Positions 31,728-42,537 of a stretch of DNA of 64,000 bases are shown piece after piece. Source of the stretch: Buxus sempervirens. Lineage: Eukaryota > Streptophyta > Magnoliopsida > Buxales > Buxaceae. Position 1 is the first letter of the stretch; each line of letters begins with the position of its first letter. The stretch spans positions 1,054,001 through 1,118,000 of the forward strand of contig OX387193.1 in the NCBI GenBank assembly GCA_947561395.2, given 5' to 3'. A program made the position numbers and the translations under genes. Under the pieces are notes generated by a model that saw nothing but the letters and a program-made list of their open reading frames with translations, had not been told where the DNA came from and made no database searches.

Positions 31728-34164
31728 ATGGACAATGGAGGTTAGTGGCCTTATTTATTCTCTTTCTTGGCTTATTTACATGTATTTTATATGAAAATGG
31801 ATTCATAAGATTAATTACCGGAGAAAAGTAGGCTCATGTCAATTGAACATTTTTTTTTCTCCTTCCATATTCCTTACTGCATCGAGACTTTACGTTGGGA
31901 GTAACATCATCTGTTTTCTCCAATGGAACCTTTTTTGTCTATCATTAGTTGCATTTCACAAGCTCTTACATGTTGTAAATAAATCTCAAAGTTTTTCCAA
32001 GTTCTAACATCCATGGCTCCGACGATTAGTTCGTTATGACTGTTTCTTTATTGTCTTCTTCCTTTTTCCCCATGCCATTTTCATTTTCCGTGCGTGTTTA
32101 ACTATTTGAGACTTTGCGGAAAAGAGAATTCAAAGCAAAAGCAAACTGGTGTTCCGTTTCATGCTCACAGACCTTGAAATTAATGTGTAGTTTTGTTTAC
32201 AGGCTAATTTAAGACTAAATTTTTGTATTGCATGCGGATACGCAGATGGAGGAAATGGAAGTACGCGGGATGCAAAAATCTCCTTTTATCAACAGAAGTT
32301 CTGCAATCTCAACCAAAAATATGCTCTCAGTAATTTTCCTTCATGCGACCTGTACAACCAAAACTGCAACTACTGCGTCAATGGTTCACCTAGAAAGAAG
32401 ATGAGAACACAACTTCGTAACGCCACACACAAGGAACCATCCAACAACGAAGATCTCATTAGCCACTTGCCAGATGAATGCATCCTGGAGATCTTCAGTT
32501 ATCTTCCATCTACCAGGGACCGTTGCTCTTGCTCTGCCGTCAATAAGAAGTGGCTAGCCTTACAAGCCAACATGCGAAGTTCAGAATTCAAGTCCAACTC
32601 AAAAAAGGAGCTTTGGGCTAGTGGTGGTCTACGAGAAAATATGGCAAGATGCTTACAAGGTAAGAAAGCAAATGACTCGAGGTTAGCCGCAATCGCTGTG
32701 GGACTCTGCGCTAGCGGAGGACTAAGTGAGCTTCGTATCATGGGAGGCAGTCCTTCTCAAGGGATCACCGACGCTGGCCTCGCCATCATTGCCCATGCTT
32801 GCCCTGCCATGAGATCCATCTCCCTGTGGGACTGTACGAAGGTACGAAGCAAGGGGATTAACTCCATTGCAGAAGGCTGCACTTCACTAGAGAAGCTAGA
32901 ATTAGTTAACTTGCCGTTTGTTGATGACAGAGGTCTCGTCTCCATCGCCCGTAACAGTAAGAACCTGTCAACATTGAATATAGAATCCTGTCCACTGATC
33001 GGGAACGCTGCGCTTGAAGCTTTCAGCATATCCTCTTCCAAGCTCGCGTCTCTCTCCCTCAAGAGATGCCCGCTCGTTGGTGACCAGTCAATTGTTTCAA
33101 TCATCTCAAGCTCATATAAGTTGACAAAGCTTAAGCTTGTTTCTCTTGGAATAAGCAGTGTAAAGGTTCTTGCAGCAATCGGAAGGCGTGGAAGATCTCT
33201 CGATTCTTTATCCATTGTAAACATTTCCTGCATTACCCAACCGGGGATCGGTTTGATTAGTTTGAAGTATTTCCGCTTGAAATCCTGCCATGGTTTATAT
33301 GAGTCAATCTTCAAGGTAAGTGGAGAAGGGTTTACTGGCCTGAAACACATATTTTTCAAAAAATGTGACAATTTAACAGATGAGGGTCTTAAAGAGCTAA
33401 CGAAATCAACATCACTGCTAGAAGATCTCGTACTTGAGGACTGCAATGCAGTTACACGGGTTGGCTTGATTGAAGCCGTTATAAATTGCAGCGATACATT
33501 GAAGACATTAGCATTGGTTAGATGTCAGGGAATCGCGGATAATTCTTCAAGTTGCAGTCCAATATATCTTCAAAAATACCCTTCATTGTGTTCTTTGAAA
33601 CTGAAGAACTGTGACGGAATTGGAGACAGCTTCATGGAATGGATAGCACCTGCATGCTCGCAGCTTAAGCATCTCAGCCTTGTGGGACTGAGATCAGTCA
33701 CAGACCGAGGTATTGTAACACTAACAAAGACACTCGAGACCAAACACAGCAGCCTTGTTACTCTTGATTTAAGTGGGTGTTGTTGCCTTACGGATTTGAG
33801 TGTATTTGCCATTACATGCTCAGTAGGAGGGAAGCTTCAGAAATTGATCTTAGATGGTTGTGAAAGACTAACTGACAGAAGCTTGAAGTTGATAGCTGAG
33901 CAATGCCCGTGCTTGCGAGATCTTGATCTGTCCAGGTGTAGTATCAGTGACGATGGGGTGTTGAGCTTAGCTACCTCACGGCGACAGAGTCTGGAAGTAC
34001 TTTGTCTAGCTGGTTGTGTGGACATTACTGATCGTAGCCTGCACTATCTGGAGATGATGTGCGGGAGTCTGGTGGGATTGAATCTGAAGCGATGTCCCAG
34101 GGTGAGCAAGGGCGGGATGGATTCGGTAAGGGAAACTCTTTGGTGGTGTGACTTGGTTTGTTAG
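31728..34164 (+). CDS. EBF1/2-type EIN3-binding F-box protein
   Basis: Two-exon gene: 31728-31740 (13 nt, M-D-N-G plus one base; donor GTTAGT) and 32246-34164 (after acceptor ACGCAG), 643 residues. In ethylene signalling EBF1/EBF2 proteins bring the transcription factor EIN3 to the SCF ubiquitin ligase for destruction; the role here rests on homology. Residues 5-60 show the loosely conserved N-terminal part ending in SPRKKMRTQL. The F-box (DLISHLPDECILEIFSYLP) starts near residue 74. From about 150 to the C terminus run many leucine-rich repeats of the cysteine-containing type (C..LTD.GL, CSISDDGVLSLA), closing with LWWCDL as in EBFs. Length fits the family (about 620-650). Sequence drift is greater than usual for EBFs, so it may be a divergent paralogue. 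The 13-nt exon is inferred from splice sites and frame; an ATG at 32401 alone would lose 56 residues. Confidence 0.88.
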
Positions 34165-34581
34165 GCAGTTAATAATATATCATACGTTGGCCCTTTATTC
34201 AGATATAAGCTTACTCTTAATGGGCTCCCTGCTCCTGGGATTCTCATATTAGTTCTATGTGTATAGAAATTCGAACAAATTATATATGGAATTATAGCTG
34301 TGAGAACGAGAATGATTGACAACGTTGGATAAAATTGGGCATGGGCTGCCTCTTCAACGTTGGATGAAATTGGGCATTGCGCTGCAATTCTTAATGGACC
34401 AACCATTACCCAAATATTAGTTTGTTGAGTACCATGCGGAACGAAAGATCCAAGCTCGGTCAGTACACTTAACTGCAACTTAATTACAAGAGTGGGGCTA
34501 GGGCTAGAAATTCAAATTTCCAAACGTACAATGCATGAGCAAGAAAAAATGGAACTGCTATGGACAAGATGAAATTTGTAA
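34165..34581. other. 3' flank of the EBF-type gene
   Basis: Probably contains the 3' UTR. CAACGTTGGATAAAATTGGGCATGGGCTGCC-type sequence is repeated in tandem (34320-34354 and 34355-34385, period 35). Nothing else is seen. Confidence 0.4.
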
Positions 34582-34826
34582 TTAGGCATAAATGGTCAGA
34601 ATAGCCCTTTGTGATCTATAACGACAAATGCCGTTGTATAAAGCACTCCTGTTTGGCGGCAAGCACACTCCTTTGTTCCTTGGCTCATACCTCATCCTCT
34701 GCGTCCCGTCGTCATGGCGCTGCCCCCTTAAACTGGAGACCCGTGAACGTCTCCTTGTGTACTCTTTGTTGTTTATCGAAGGCTCTTCAACACCATCTGA
34801 GAACCTTACCTTCTTTCGTACTCCAC
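34582..34826 (-). CDS. last exon of an unrecognised conserved-looking gene
   Basis: After a good acceptor (GATTTTCTCAG) the minus strand stays open to a stop at 34582. It reads GVRKKVRFSDGVEEPSINNK, then a basic stretch, then LPPNRSALYNGI. The pairing of KKVRF.D.V.EPS..NKEY with PPNR.ALY.GI resembles small uncharacterised plant proteins I have seen, but I cannot name the family. I found no first exon, so it may be a gene fragment. Confidence 0.35.
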
Positions 34827-34888
34827 CTGAGAAAATCAAGCGGGCACAATTGAGGCTCTTGAGATTGGTATAGAATCGATGATCACAC

Positions 34889-34933
34889 TACAATCTATAA
34901 TTCCTACCCCAAAAAAAGTACAATCTATAATTC
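34889..34933. repeat. 15-bp duplication around CTACCCC-A7-G
   Basis: TACAATCTATAATTC occurs at 34889-34903 and 34919-34933, separated by CTACCCCAAAAAAAG. It has the same structure as the sites at 27.6, 40.0 and 50.5 kb. Confidence 0.65.
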
Positions 34934-36621
34934 ATTTGTGGCCAATCCTGGCCTTGAAAAGACTAGTAACATAACAAAATGGGGCTGTTTGGCTGTGAGT
35001 TTATCCCTGTTCACAAACTCATTATTCTCATATAACCATACAAGAAAAGATCGGATGGGGACAAAATATCACCTGAAATAGAAAAATCAAGCTAATCCGT
35101 TTTATCACTTTATGGGTCACTTATTGGCCCCAGCACAAAAACGGGTAATCAGATTTAATATCTTTCATTTCATCGATCCAACAAAGTCCCAGAAAATGAA
35201 GGAAAGGAAAAAGAAAAAAAAAGGACAAATGAATAGAAAGGAGTACCACTCGGCAAACCCTTAATGGCTTAATCGGCTACATTCACCCTTTAATTATGAA
35301 GGAAAATCTTAAACCTTAATGTTCACCAAGTTGAATTTTTAAGATTCAAAAGATGGCTCAACAAACCAACAAATATATTTATTGGGGGTATTTACTTTGT
35401 GATGGTTTATGGCAGGTAATGGCAATTATAACTACGAAAACCCCTTTTAGTAAGTGTAGTAGTGAGAGGATACCAGAAGAATATGCGATTTTGGTCGTCT
35501 TGTTGCTCCTTTCATCGTCTTGAGTTGTCGTGCCTGAATCTAGAAGACTGAGGCCGATCCGGTTCCATTTCTTTCCGATAACCGTTAATTTTTGCCTGAG
35601 AAGTGACAACAGCAGTAGGCTGCACCCTGACAGTGTGATTGCCGTAACTATATGACCTCTTGGGCCGCCCATTACCAGATAACCATTCCACCAACTCTCA
35701 AGACCCCATTCCACCAACTCTGAAGACACTAACCCCAGATCAAAAGAGAGTGGTAGCTAGCTTCAGCTTCAGATTCCCTCTGAGGTCTAGAAAACTGAAA
35801 GAAAAATATCAACCGGCTAACAGCTGGGATTTCTAATGCTGTTGAGACCATCTAAAGAGAAAAGAGAGCTTTCTCTTTAAAATTAAATTATGAAGCAGAT
35901 GTTGACTGCAATCCGTGTCACCGAATATTCGGTTTTGGTACCCTTCAAGAAATTAAACACATTTACGCAACAAGATAAGGAGTTGATCCTTCTAACTGAG
36001 CAAAGGCCCACAACGAACGAAGAACTAGATGATGAGATCGAGCCCAAGTCCACAACCTGGCCCGGCCTCTCATCACCCGGAACGTTCAAGCTTGCTTTTT
36101 AATGATTTCGAATAAATCACATACTATTGGATGTACAAGAAACTTTTTGTTTTTCTTTTTGCGTTCACGGATCTAAATAATTAAAATCCATTTAAAAATT
36201 TAGTAATGATGATAGGTCGGTCCAGGGAAATCAGGTTTCTGATACGGGTTTGCTTTTAAAAAGGGCATCCAATTTTTATTTCCTATTTAAGCATCCAGTA
36301 GTGAGTGGATGAGCCTATTCCATTAATTCTTCATTAAAGTGTCAGCTCAAGACTTTTAAATCTCCTCGATCAAATGGTTTGCCACCAAATCTTTGTCATG
36401 GTCAGCCAAAAACCGAAGTTATGGTTGGTCATAAATGGAACCAAGCGACTAAATCAGCATCAGACAAAGCTTCTCTTCCAAGTTGGGAGTGGAAGTTACT
36501 CCATGCAACTAGATAAAGGTTTTAATTCTCAAGTGGTTAATTTGGTATTTGTATTAATAATAATGATGAAATGAGAGCATCATATTATAGTTTGGAGTTA
36601 TGTTCTTCTTATTCTTTCAGG
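34934..36621. other. intergenic spacer
   Basis: AT-rich. On the minus strand 35379-35729 has overlapping open stretches without an ATG and a 13-bp direct repeat (CCATTCCACCAAC at 35684 and 35707). I regard it as non-coding or a decayed fragment. Confidence 0.3.
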
Positions 36622-36770
36622 GACATTCTCATTGAGACTGATTCATTAAATCTTTTTCAATGGATTCAAGGCTTGTCTTCACCCCTAGCATCTTAAACAT
36701 TGGATTTGGAAGATTAATACTTTCGTTTCTATTTTCACCATGTTTTTAGGGAAATCAACTCAGAATAAGA
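36622..36770 (+). pseudogene. RNase H-like (RVT_3) fragment of a LINE
   Basis: One frame reads DILIETDSLNLFQWIQGLSS, then two stops, then FHHVFREINSE. This follows the ETDS ... HVFRE.N pattern of RNase H-like domains in plant LINEs. It is about 50 codons long and interrupted. Confidence 0.55.
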
Positions 36771-37379
36771 AAAACAATGGTTTATGAGTCTCAACTCAAC
36801 GTTAGTCTAAGAGTATGAGTATATCTTTATTTATAATTACAATCTTTCTCTATTTTTTACGCACTTCCATAATTGATTCAATCCTAATCTATTTACATGC
36901 TAATAATATCCTTGATTGTAACGGCTAGCTTGATTGGTTTTCCAAGCTGGTAATATTTTGATTGTCGTATGAGCTGGAGGAGTAAATCTTGGCTAGATTT
37001 CCCTTGAACGTGGTTGGCTTTCCAAGCTGGTAATCTTCTTGATTGTCACAGGAGCACTTGGGTGAATCTTGGCTGGATTTCCTTAGGATGTGCTACACCA
37101 AGATTACTGGGGGTTAAATCTGTCCTTGAATCACACTAGTCACTTTGCATATTTCTCCATGAGTCTGTTGGTGTTGAGGTGTTGTCCTCACCTTAACCTC
37201 TCCAAGTAACGTGACCTTCTTCTTCCTTATCTTTCCGAGTGTTATATTCGCTAATAAAAATACCTGCTAAACTTTGTGCCACAGGTTTTGCACAAATTTT
37301 CGCCTACTTCAGAATTCCTAAAAGGTTATTGGATCTATATCGTTTTGACAAATGTGGTCTACCTCATGTTCAAGTGGTC

Positions 37380-37504
37380 CAGTAAACTTTGTAACTTTTG
37401 TGTATCTTTGTCATTTTAGAGGCAAGGGTTACGAGGCCCATGTATCACTTGTACGTAGCCTGCATAATCATTTAATAAAAAAAACATTTATCGAAAAAAA
37501 AAAA
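37380..37504 (+). mobile_element. probable LINE 3' end with poly-A
   Basis: TTTGTGTATCTTTGTCATTT, then GGCCCATGTATCACTTGTAC, then TCATTTAATAAAA and a terminal A run resemble plant L1-type 3' UTRs. It may be the tail of the element whose RNase H remnant lies at 36622-36770. The poly-A run ends at about 37504. Confidence 0.4.
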
Positions 37505-37691
37505 GTCGAAGAAAAACCAAGTTAATAACGAAACCGTACCAAAATGGTGTGGGTTCCGTGACGCTTACGATTCTTGATCCATTCAATGTGTAAAAATCCG
37601 TAGCCCTGTGAACCCGCAAAGAAGTGTACTTGCTCTATCACAAATTAAAGTGGCGAACATTTCTCAGCCGGCATGTGAGCTACCAGTAGTT

Positions 37692-39255
37692 GGATGTGAC
37701 TCCAAAAGCGTCGTCCAATTGAAATTCCTGTTGTATTTCTGGTACTAAAAGAGAGCAAATACAAGATGATGTAATACAGAAAATTGACAAGTACGAATGA
37801 GAACAGAGACCAGCAATATGTTTCTAACAACTGTGATGAAATCAAATAACAGAAATCAGGGTGCTGTAACAATAAACAATAAACAATTAAACAAGAAGCA
37901 ATAGAAATTTACAGGATGCTGTAACAGAGATAGCAGGGAACTACAATAGATAAAATCTGAAAAACACGGAATAGATAATAACAAATACACTAACAGGAAT
38001 AGATACCAACAGAATAGATAAATAAGAACAAAGATAACAAACACTAAAAGAGAGCAGATATACGAATAGATAATAAGCAGTGAAGAAGAACAGATACACG
38101 AATAGATAATAACAGAGAGCAATGAAGTAGTTATGAATCAATAATATCAGAGATAGCAGAAAACACACATACACGAATAGATGAATTCTCAAAATATGAA
38201 GAAGAACAGATACACAAATAAGAGAAGACGGAGGTGAATAGAAAATAACAGGAATAGAAAATAACAAACAGTGATAAGTATGATGATAAATCTGTCAAAA
38301 TAACAGGAAAACTTATTAAATGGAAGACCAAGGCGAGGCTAGAAAACTCCTGTGCTTAAAGCCTTTCAGCACCCCCTTTCGGAACGTTTCCTCAGTGCGT
38401 GGGTGTTGGTGTTGTAGCTTCCAACGGTCTGATAGATCCTCCAGCAAGTCGCACGAACTATGCTGGGCGCAGGCGAACTCAAAGGCAGCAGAAGCTCTGG
38501 TAATGGATGAAAGAAGACGAAGGGAAGGGAGAAGAGAAGGTTCTCTGTGTTGCTTGTATTTGAGATTTATTTCAAACCCTAAAGTCCCTTTCCCTTTTAT
38601 AGAACAATTAGTAACGTTAATAGGCGCTATTAACGTTACTAACTCCAACGGTGAACACATCGTGAATCAAAACGTCATTAACGTTAATAACCCAATGATT
38701 AAAAAAAACGATAACAAAAGTAAATCCCAACGATTAGAAAATAAAATAGTATTGTTTGTAGAAACCACGACACAACCGACTGGACGGACGGCGGTGGCAC
38801 GCAATTCAAAGAAACCCCAACACAAAGAACAATGTCTCACTTTAGAGGTTGCACCCTTTTAGTTCTCACTATCCTATATAAACACAATGAGGTTTCAATA
38901 AATTTCCAATGTGGGACTATTCTTCCCACACAAGAAACAAGGGAATTTTGAGTCCTCTTAAAACAACCAAAACACAACAATTCCTTGGTCAGTTGTCAAC
39001 ATCATAGCTGAAGCAAAGCATCGAAGTGGCTTCTTTGATTTCTTCTCCATTAACCACATCTTCAGGGAAGCTAATTGTGTAGCGGATCAACTTGCAAATT
39101 TCGCCTTGGATGAATTCTCGTATTACTGGGTTTCCCACCCACCTGTATTTCTGTTTTCCTCTCTTCAATCGGACTTCCTTGGAGGTTCCCATGTAAGGAG
39201 ATTTAAAAGATAATAAAGTTGTTTGTTATGCGTTTCCCACAAAAAAAAAAAAAAA
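37692..39255 (+). mobile_element. 5'-truncated LINE, split by an LTR insertion
   Basis: GAGCTACCAGTAGTT flanks the element exactly (37677-37691 and 39256-39270), and a run of about 16 A precedes the right copy. Coding remains of an RNase H-like domain lie at both ends: CDSKSVVQL just after the left flank, and INHIFREANCVADQLANFAL at about 39049-39108. The two halves are separated by a 1,251-bp insertion (37729-38979). Without it only about 310 bp of the LINE remain. Confidence 0.8.
37729..38979 (-). mobile_element. solo-LTR-like insertion, 1,251 bp
   Basis: Begins TGTTGT and ends ACAACA, the TG...CA inverted ends of LTRs. ATTCC flanks both sides (37724-37728 and 38980-38984), the 5-bp duplication of LTR retrotransposons. 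Read on the minus strand, the first 110 bases contain AGTCCCACATTGG and TTTATATAGG, as in plant LTR promoters, so the LTR is probably in minus orientation. There are no gag-pol genes. The left half is an A-rich, GATA-rich simple sequence. Confidence 0.8.
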
Positions 39256-39270
39256 GAGCTACCAGTAGTT

Positions 39271-40025
39271 TCGTTGAGTTGACAGCAGTGCTACCGTGAC
39301 AAAAAGAAAAATTATAATGTTATGGCAATGTTCATAGTATATATTAGCACAAGAGAACACTCCCACAGGACAATTGAGATCCGGTATAACTTTTATCTAC
39401 AACCTTATGTGAAGTATGTATTGAGATTTTGCCATGTGTACTGTGAATGGCATAACTGCAAATTTTTTAACAATCCTATGAAAAACTTCAAATAAAGTTT
39501 TAAATAAAAATCCCATTGGATGTGAACTCCCCAGAGGACAAAAGAATGCAGGTTTTTTCATTTTCAGTGAATGAGGTTGCGTTTGTCCTCGTAGACAGTG
39601 CCAATTTGGGAAGCTGGTAAAGCCTGAACCTGAATGTGGTTACTGCCACGCCAAGAGGCTTAATTGCAGAATAATATATATATATATATATATATATAGT
39701 CAGTTACTTAGCCTATCAATATCACTGTGACACTGCAAAACTTCTATTTCCAAGAATGTAACCATAAGCTGCTGCACATAGAGGGAAACGTCGGACCATC
39801 TCGGCTTTTATTGTTGTAATTATTATTATCAATCTTTCATTGAACCAGCAAATACTACCCCTCTTATTGAACCAGCAAGTGAGTGCGGTGCATGCCTTCC
39901 AACTCACTACAGAAAACGAAGGTTCGTTCCTCCGGGGTGTGATCATGTAGCCTTGTCCTTGGTGCCTTAGATTGGTCCACCAAGCCAACGCGCCATTAAA
40001 GCTTACCTTTATTTCTTCCTGCATT
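39271..40025. other. intergenic spacer
   Basis: AT-rich, with a TA microsatellite at about 39674-39699. An open stretch on the minus strand (39722-40024) has no family resemblance and is probably chance. Confidence 0.3.
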
Positions 40026-40080
40026 GTGGTTATGTGAATGTTGTTACCAAAAAAAAAAAAAAAAGTGGTTATGTGAATGT
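40026..40080. repeat. 16-bp duplication around TGTTACC-A16
   Basis: GTGGTTATGTGAATGT occurs at 40026-40041 and 40065-40080. The 23 bases between are TGTTACC and sixteen A. The structure is the same as at 27.6 kb. Confidence 0.75.
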
Positions 40081-40831
40081 GTGCATGTTCGGATCAGATC
40101 CCACTTTATTCTTTTGGAATATTACTCGAAATGTTACCGAACGTACGTCTTTACTAGAAAGATGAGTTATGGTTAATGTAATAATGGTTTCTTAGGTATA
40201 ATGATTCCTTTGGGTCAGTAAATTGGGTGAACTTAATTAAGTCTTCACCAAAAGAACCCTAAAAGAAATCAACCTAACATAGACCACATGTTTGTGGGAA
40301 ACAGTTTTGGAATTAATTTTCGTAATTCTTGTTTTGATTATGTAAAAGTTGATAATGTTTGCCGGTTCTCTGAATTTGAATCGCCTTGTGACTTCTTTCC
40401 GTGGTAATTGACTTGATACTTACCCGCACGCTTTCCTGTTTAACCCAAAGAAATGCGTTCCTTTAATGCATATATGGTGAGGATTGTGCATCTAATGTTC
40501 AACTTTCTCACTTTCCCTTTCATGGCTGTTCTCATAAAGAGAATGAATCTGATGATGAAAGAACTGTTGGGCTTTGCCAAGTACAGGAAAATAAAACAAA
40601 TTAACCACCCCGCCCACACTTGCCAACACAGACTGAGCAGTGTTGGAGTACAAATCAGAAAATTTTAAAATGAAAACGCCTGGGGGACCTGAAAGAGTAA
40701 TTCACCCTCTCATCCCTTTATGAATAAACACGTTCGCTAACCAGACAATAAACAATTAGAATAAAGGGGAAAGAAGACAAGCACAGGAAACCGACACATT
40801 GCGTCACATGCATGCATCCTCCCCTGCGCCA
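40081..40831. other. 3' flank of the oxidase gene
   Basis: AT-rich spacer; the last 100-200 bases are probably 3' UTR of the minus-strand oxidase gene. No separate gene is seen. Confidence 0.35.
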
Positions 40832-42463
40832 CTACATGACCCGGACCCAGTTTGCACGGCTAGGTACCCCCTTGTGCACCACAAACAAAAGGTAGTGTCC
40901 GGGTGGCGCCAGGACAGCCGTGGTCGGAGCATAAGCGTCGACGGCGAACGCTCCACCCGATATCTGACGCAATCCGTCAACTGCCAACACCAGGACTCTT
41001 TGATTCATAGAGAAAGAATGAGTAGTAAACGACGGAGCAACCATTGTCACGTAAATGTCCTTCGCCTCCGTCTTCTCATTTGACTCAAACACAACCGAGA
41101 ATCTTTTCTTGTAACCAAGCTCTTTCCCCGGCTTTAAACCTTTAATTTTCGGCCGAGGTCTTCCCGGGCTCAAATAGGGTGGAGAAAAAGCCTCCACACT
41201 CAGCTGGGTCGGATAGGGTGAGGTGAAGTTGTAATTCGGGTTTGGGTTGCTACCTCCGACCAACACTCGACCGTCGGTGAGCAAATGAGCGGTCGAATGA
41301 TAGAGACGTTGGATCTTGGATGGGTTTAAAACTTCAAACCTGCTACGAGGCGCATCGACGTGATAAAGGACAGGTTCAAGTACTGGTTCTCTGGCCAAAA
41401 CCCAACCAGCGGATCCTTTCGCTGCACCATTTATGATGAGAACATCACCCGTCGGTAACAGGATCATGTCTCCCAGTAGTCTATTCATCGGCATTTCCTC
41501 CATCTCCCACTTCGGATTAGGTGCCGTGATAACCAACCGACCACAAGTTTTGGACGCTGGTACAAATATTCCAGCCTTGGCCTTTTGAAGTGCATCGGAC
41601 TGTGATCCGCCACAGATCAACACTTGGGCTTCGGGCGCGCTTTGATCAATTCTAAGTTTCAGTGGGAGAAGAACCGAAGAGCCGGTGCTGGGGAAATTCC
41701 GGGACACTCCTCCCGGCATCACAGGATAATTCCTGACAACCCGGTTGTTCACGTAGTCGAGTAGGATTGCTCGATTGTTGGCGAAGATGAACAGATTCCC
41801 ATCGGTGGAGAGATGCAGAAATGGATACAGATTGTTCTCTGCAGCATCTGTTGTCTCGATAAGGAACGGAAGCCGGTGAAGCTTTTTGTCGGAGCTTGAG
41901 CTCTTTGGGATGAATTCGTATGAGAACTGTCGCCGGCCGCCGACTACGATGATTTTGCCGTCCGGCAAAATTTGGTTAGAAGCATACCATCTAGGAGCAA
42001 GAAGGCCATTTTGGACCTCGGTCCAGTCACAACCGGGGCACGGCTTCAAGTACCGAACCCTTCGCTCTCCCTCGTTGGACCCACCGGTCTGCACCAGCAC
42101 ACCTTCCGGTGACAATGCACCAGAAGAGCACCAAGTATTAGTCTGCAAGGTGAGTGGACGTACATTCCGGTTGGCCGGGGTGAACTCAACGGAGTGAGCA
42201 TAGCAGTCAGCATCAAGAACTTGCGCAGGAGAAGCAGCTTGACACTTGCTTCTGGGCAAAGTGATGTTGGAAGGGCCAAAATCAGTTCTGTCGAAGGTAA
42301 TAATTCGGTCGTTGGGTAGTAAAGCCGTATGCATGGCTGAAATTCCGATACTCCTCTTCAGTAACTTCCATCTACCCTTGAAGGGTTGGCTGTTTTGAGG
42401 CAAACAGAAGAAAGGAAGAAGAAGTGCCAAGCTCAATAGCAGAACACCTCCACCGGTTTTCAT
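40832..42463 (-). CDS. secreted glyoxal/galactose-oxidase-like aldehyde oxidase (GLOX type)
   Basis: Intronless gene for a 543-residue copper-radical oxidase of the plant GLOX type, which oxidises aldehydes or sugars to acids with release of hydrogen peroxide in the cell wall. A hydrophobic signal peptide covers residues about 5-25. The glyoxal-oxidase N domain with beta-propeller repeats spans about 40-290 and the DUF1929 domain about 430-540. Candidate copper/radical residues are visible: Cys in NTWCSSGALS and Tyr in GGRRQFSYEFIP (the cross-linked pair), Tyr-His in QRLYHSTAHLLTDGRVLVGG, and His in TTHSFSMNQRVLVL. Nothing essential appears missing. The start at 42463 gives the signal peptide; the frame extends four codons further only through a non-ATG codon. 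Members of this group act in pollen, tapetum or defence; which applies here is unknown. Confidence 0.92.
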   Translation of the reverse strand: MKTGGGVLLLSLALLLPFFCLPQNSQPFKGRWKLLKRSIGISAMHTALLPNDRIITFDRTDFGPSNITLPRSKCQAASPAQVLDADCYAHSVEFTPANRNVRPLTLQTNTWCSSGALSPEGVLVQTGGSNEGERRVRYLKPCPGCDWTEVQNGLLAPRWYASNQILPDGKIIVVGGRRQFSYEFIPKSSSSDKKLHRLPFLIETTDAAENNLYPFLHLSTDGNLFIFANNRAILLDYVNNRVVRNYPVMPGGVSRNFPSTGSSVLLPLKLRIDQSAPEAQVLICGGSQSDALQKAKAGIFVPASKTCGRLVITAPNPKWEMEEMPMNRLLGDMILLPTGDVLIINGAAKGSAGWVLAREPVLEPVLYHVDAPRSRFEVLNPSKIQRLYHSTAHLLTDGRVLVGGSNPNPNYNFTSPYPTQLSVEAFSPPYLSPGRPRPKIKGLKPGKELGYKKRFSVVFESNEKTEAKDIYVTMVAPSFTTHSFSMNQRVLVLAVDGLRQISGGAFAVDAYAPTTAVLAPPGHYLLFVVHKGVPSRANWVRVM

Positions 42464-42529
42464 GGCTGCTCTCAAATATCAACTCAAGCTTACATGTTCT
42501 GTCACTAAAGCTGGTCGACCCAACAATTT

Positions 42530-42537
42530 CTTATATG
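42530..42537 (-). promoter_or_regulatory. TATA box of the oxidase gene
   Basis: CATATAAG on the minus strand, about 70 bp upstream of the start codon; the leader would be short. Confidence 0.5.

Noticed and set aside
35379..35729. 116-residue minus-strand frame with hydrophobic stretches
   Set aside because: No ATG start, overlaps another open frame, contains a direct repeat and has no recognisable motif.
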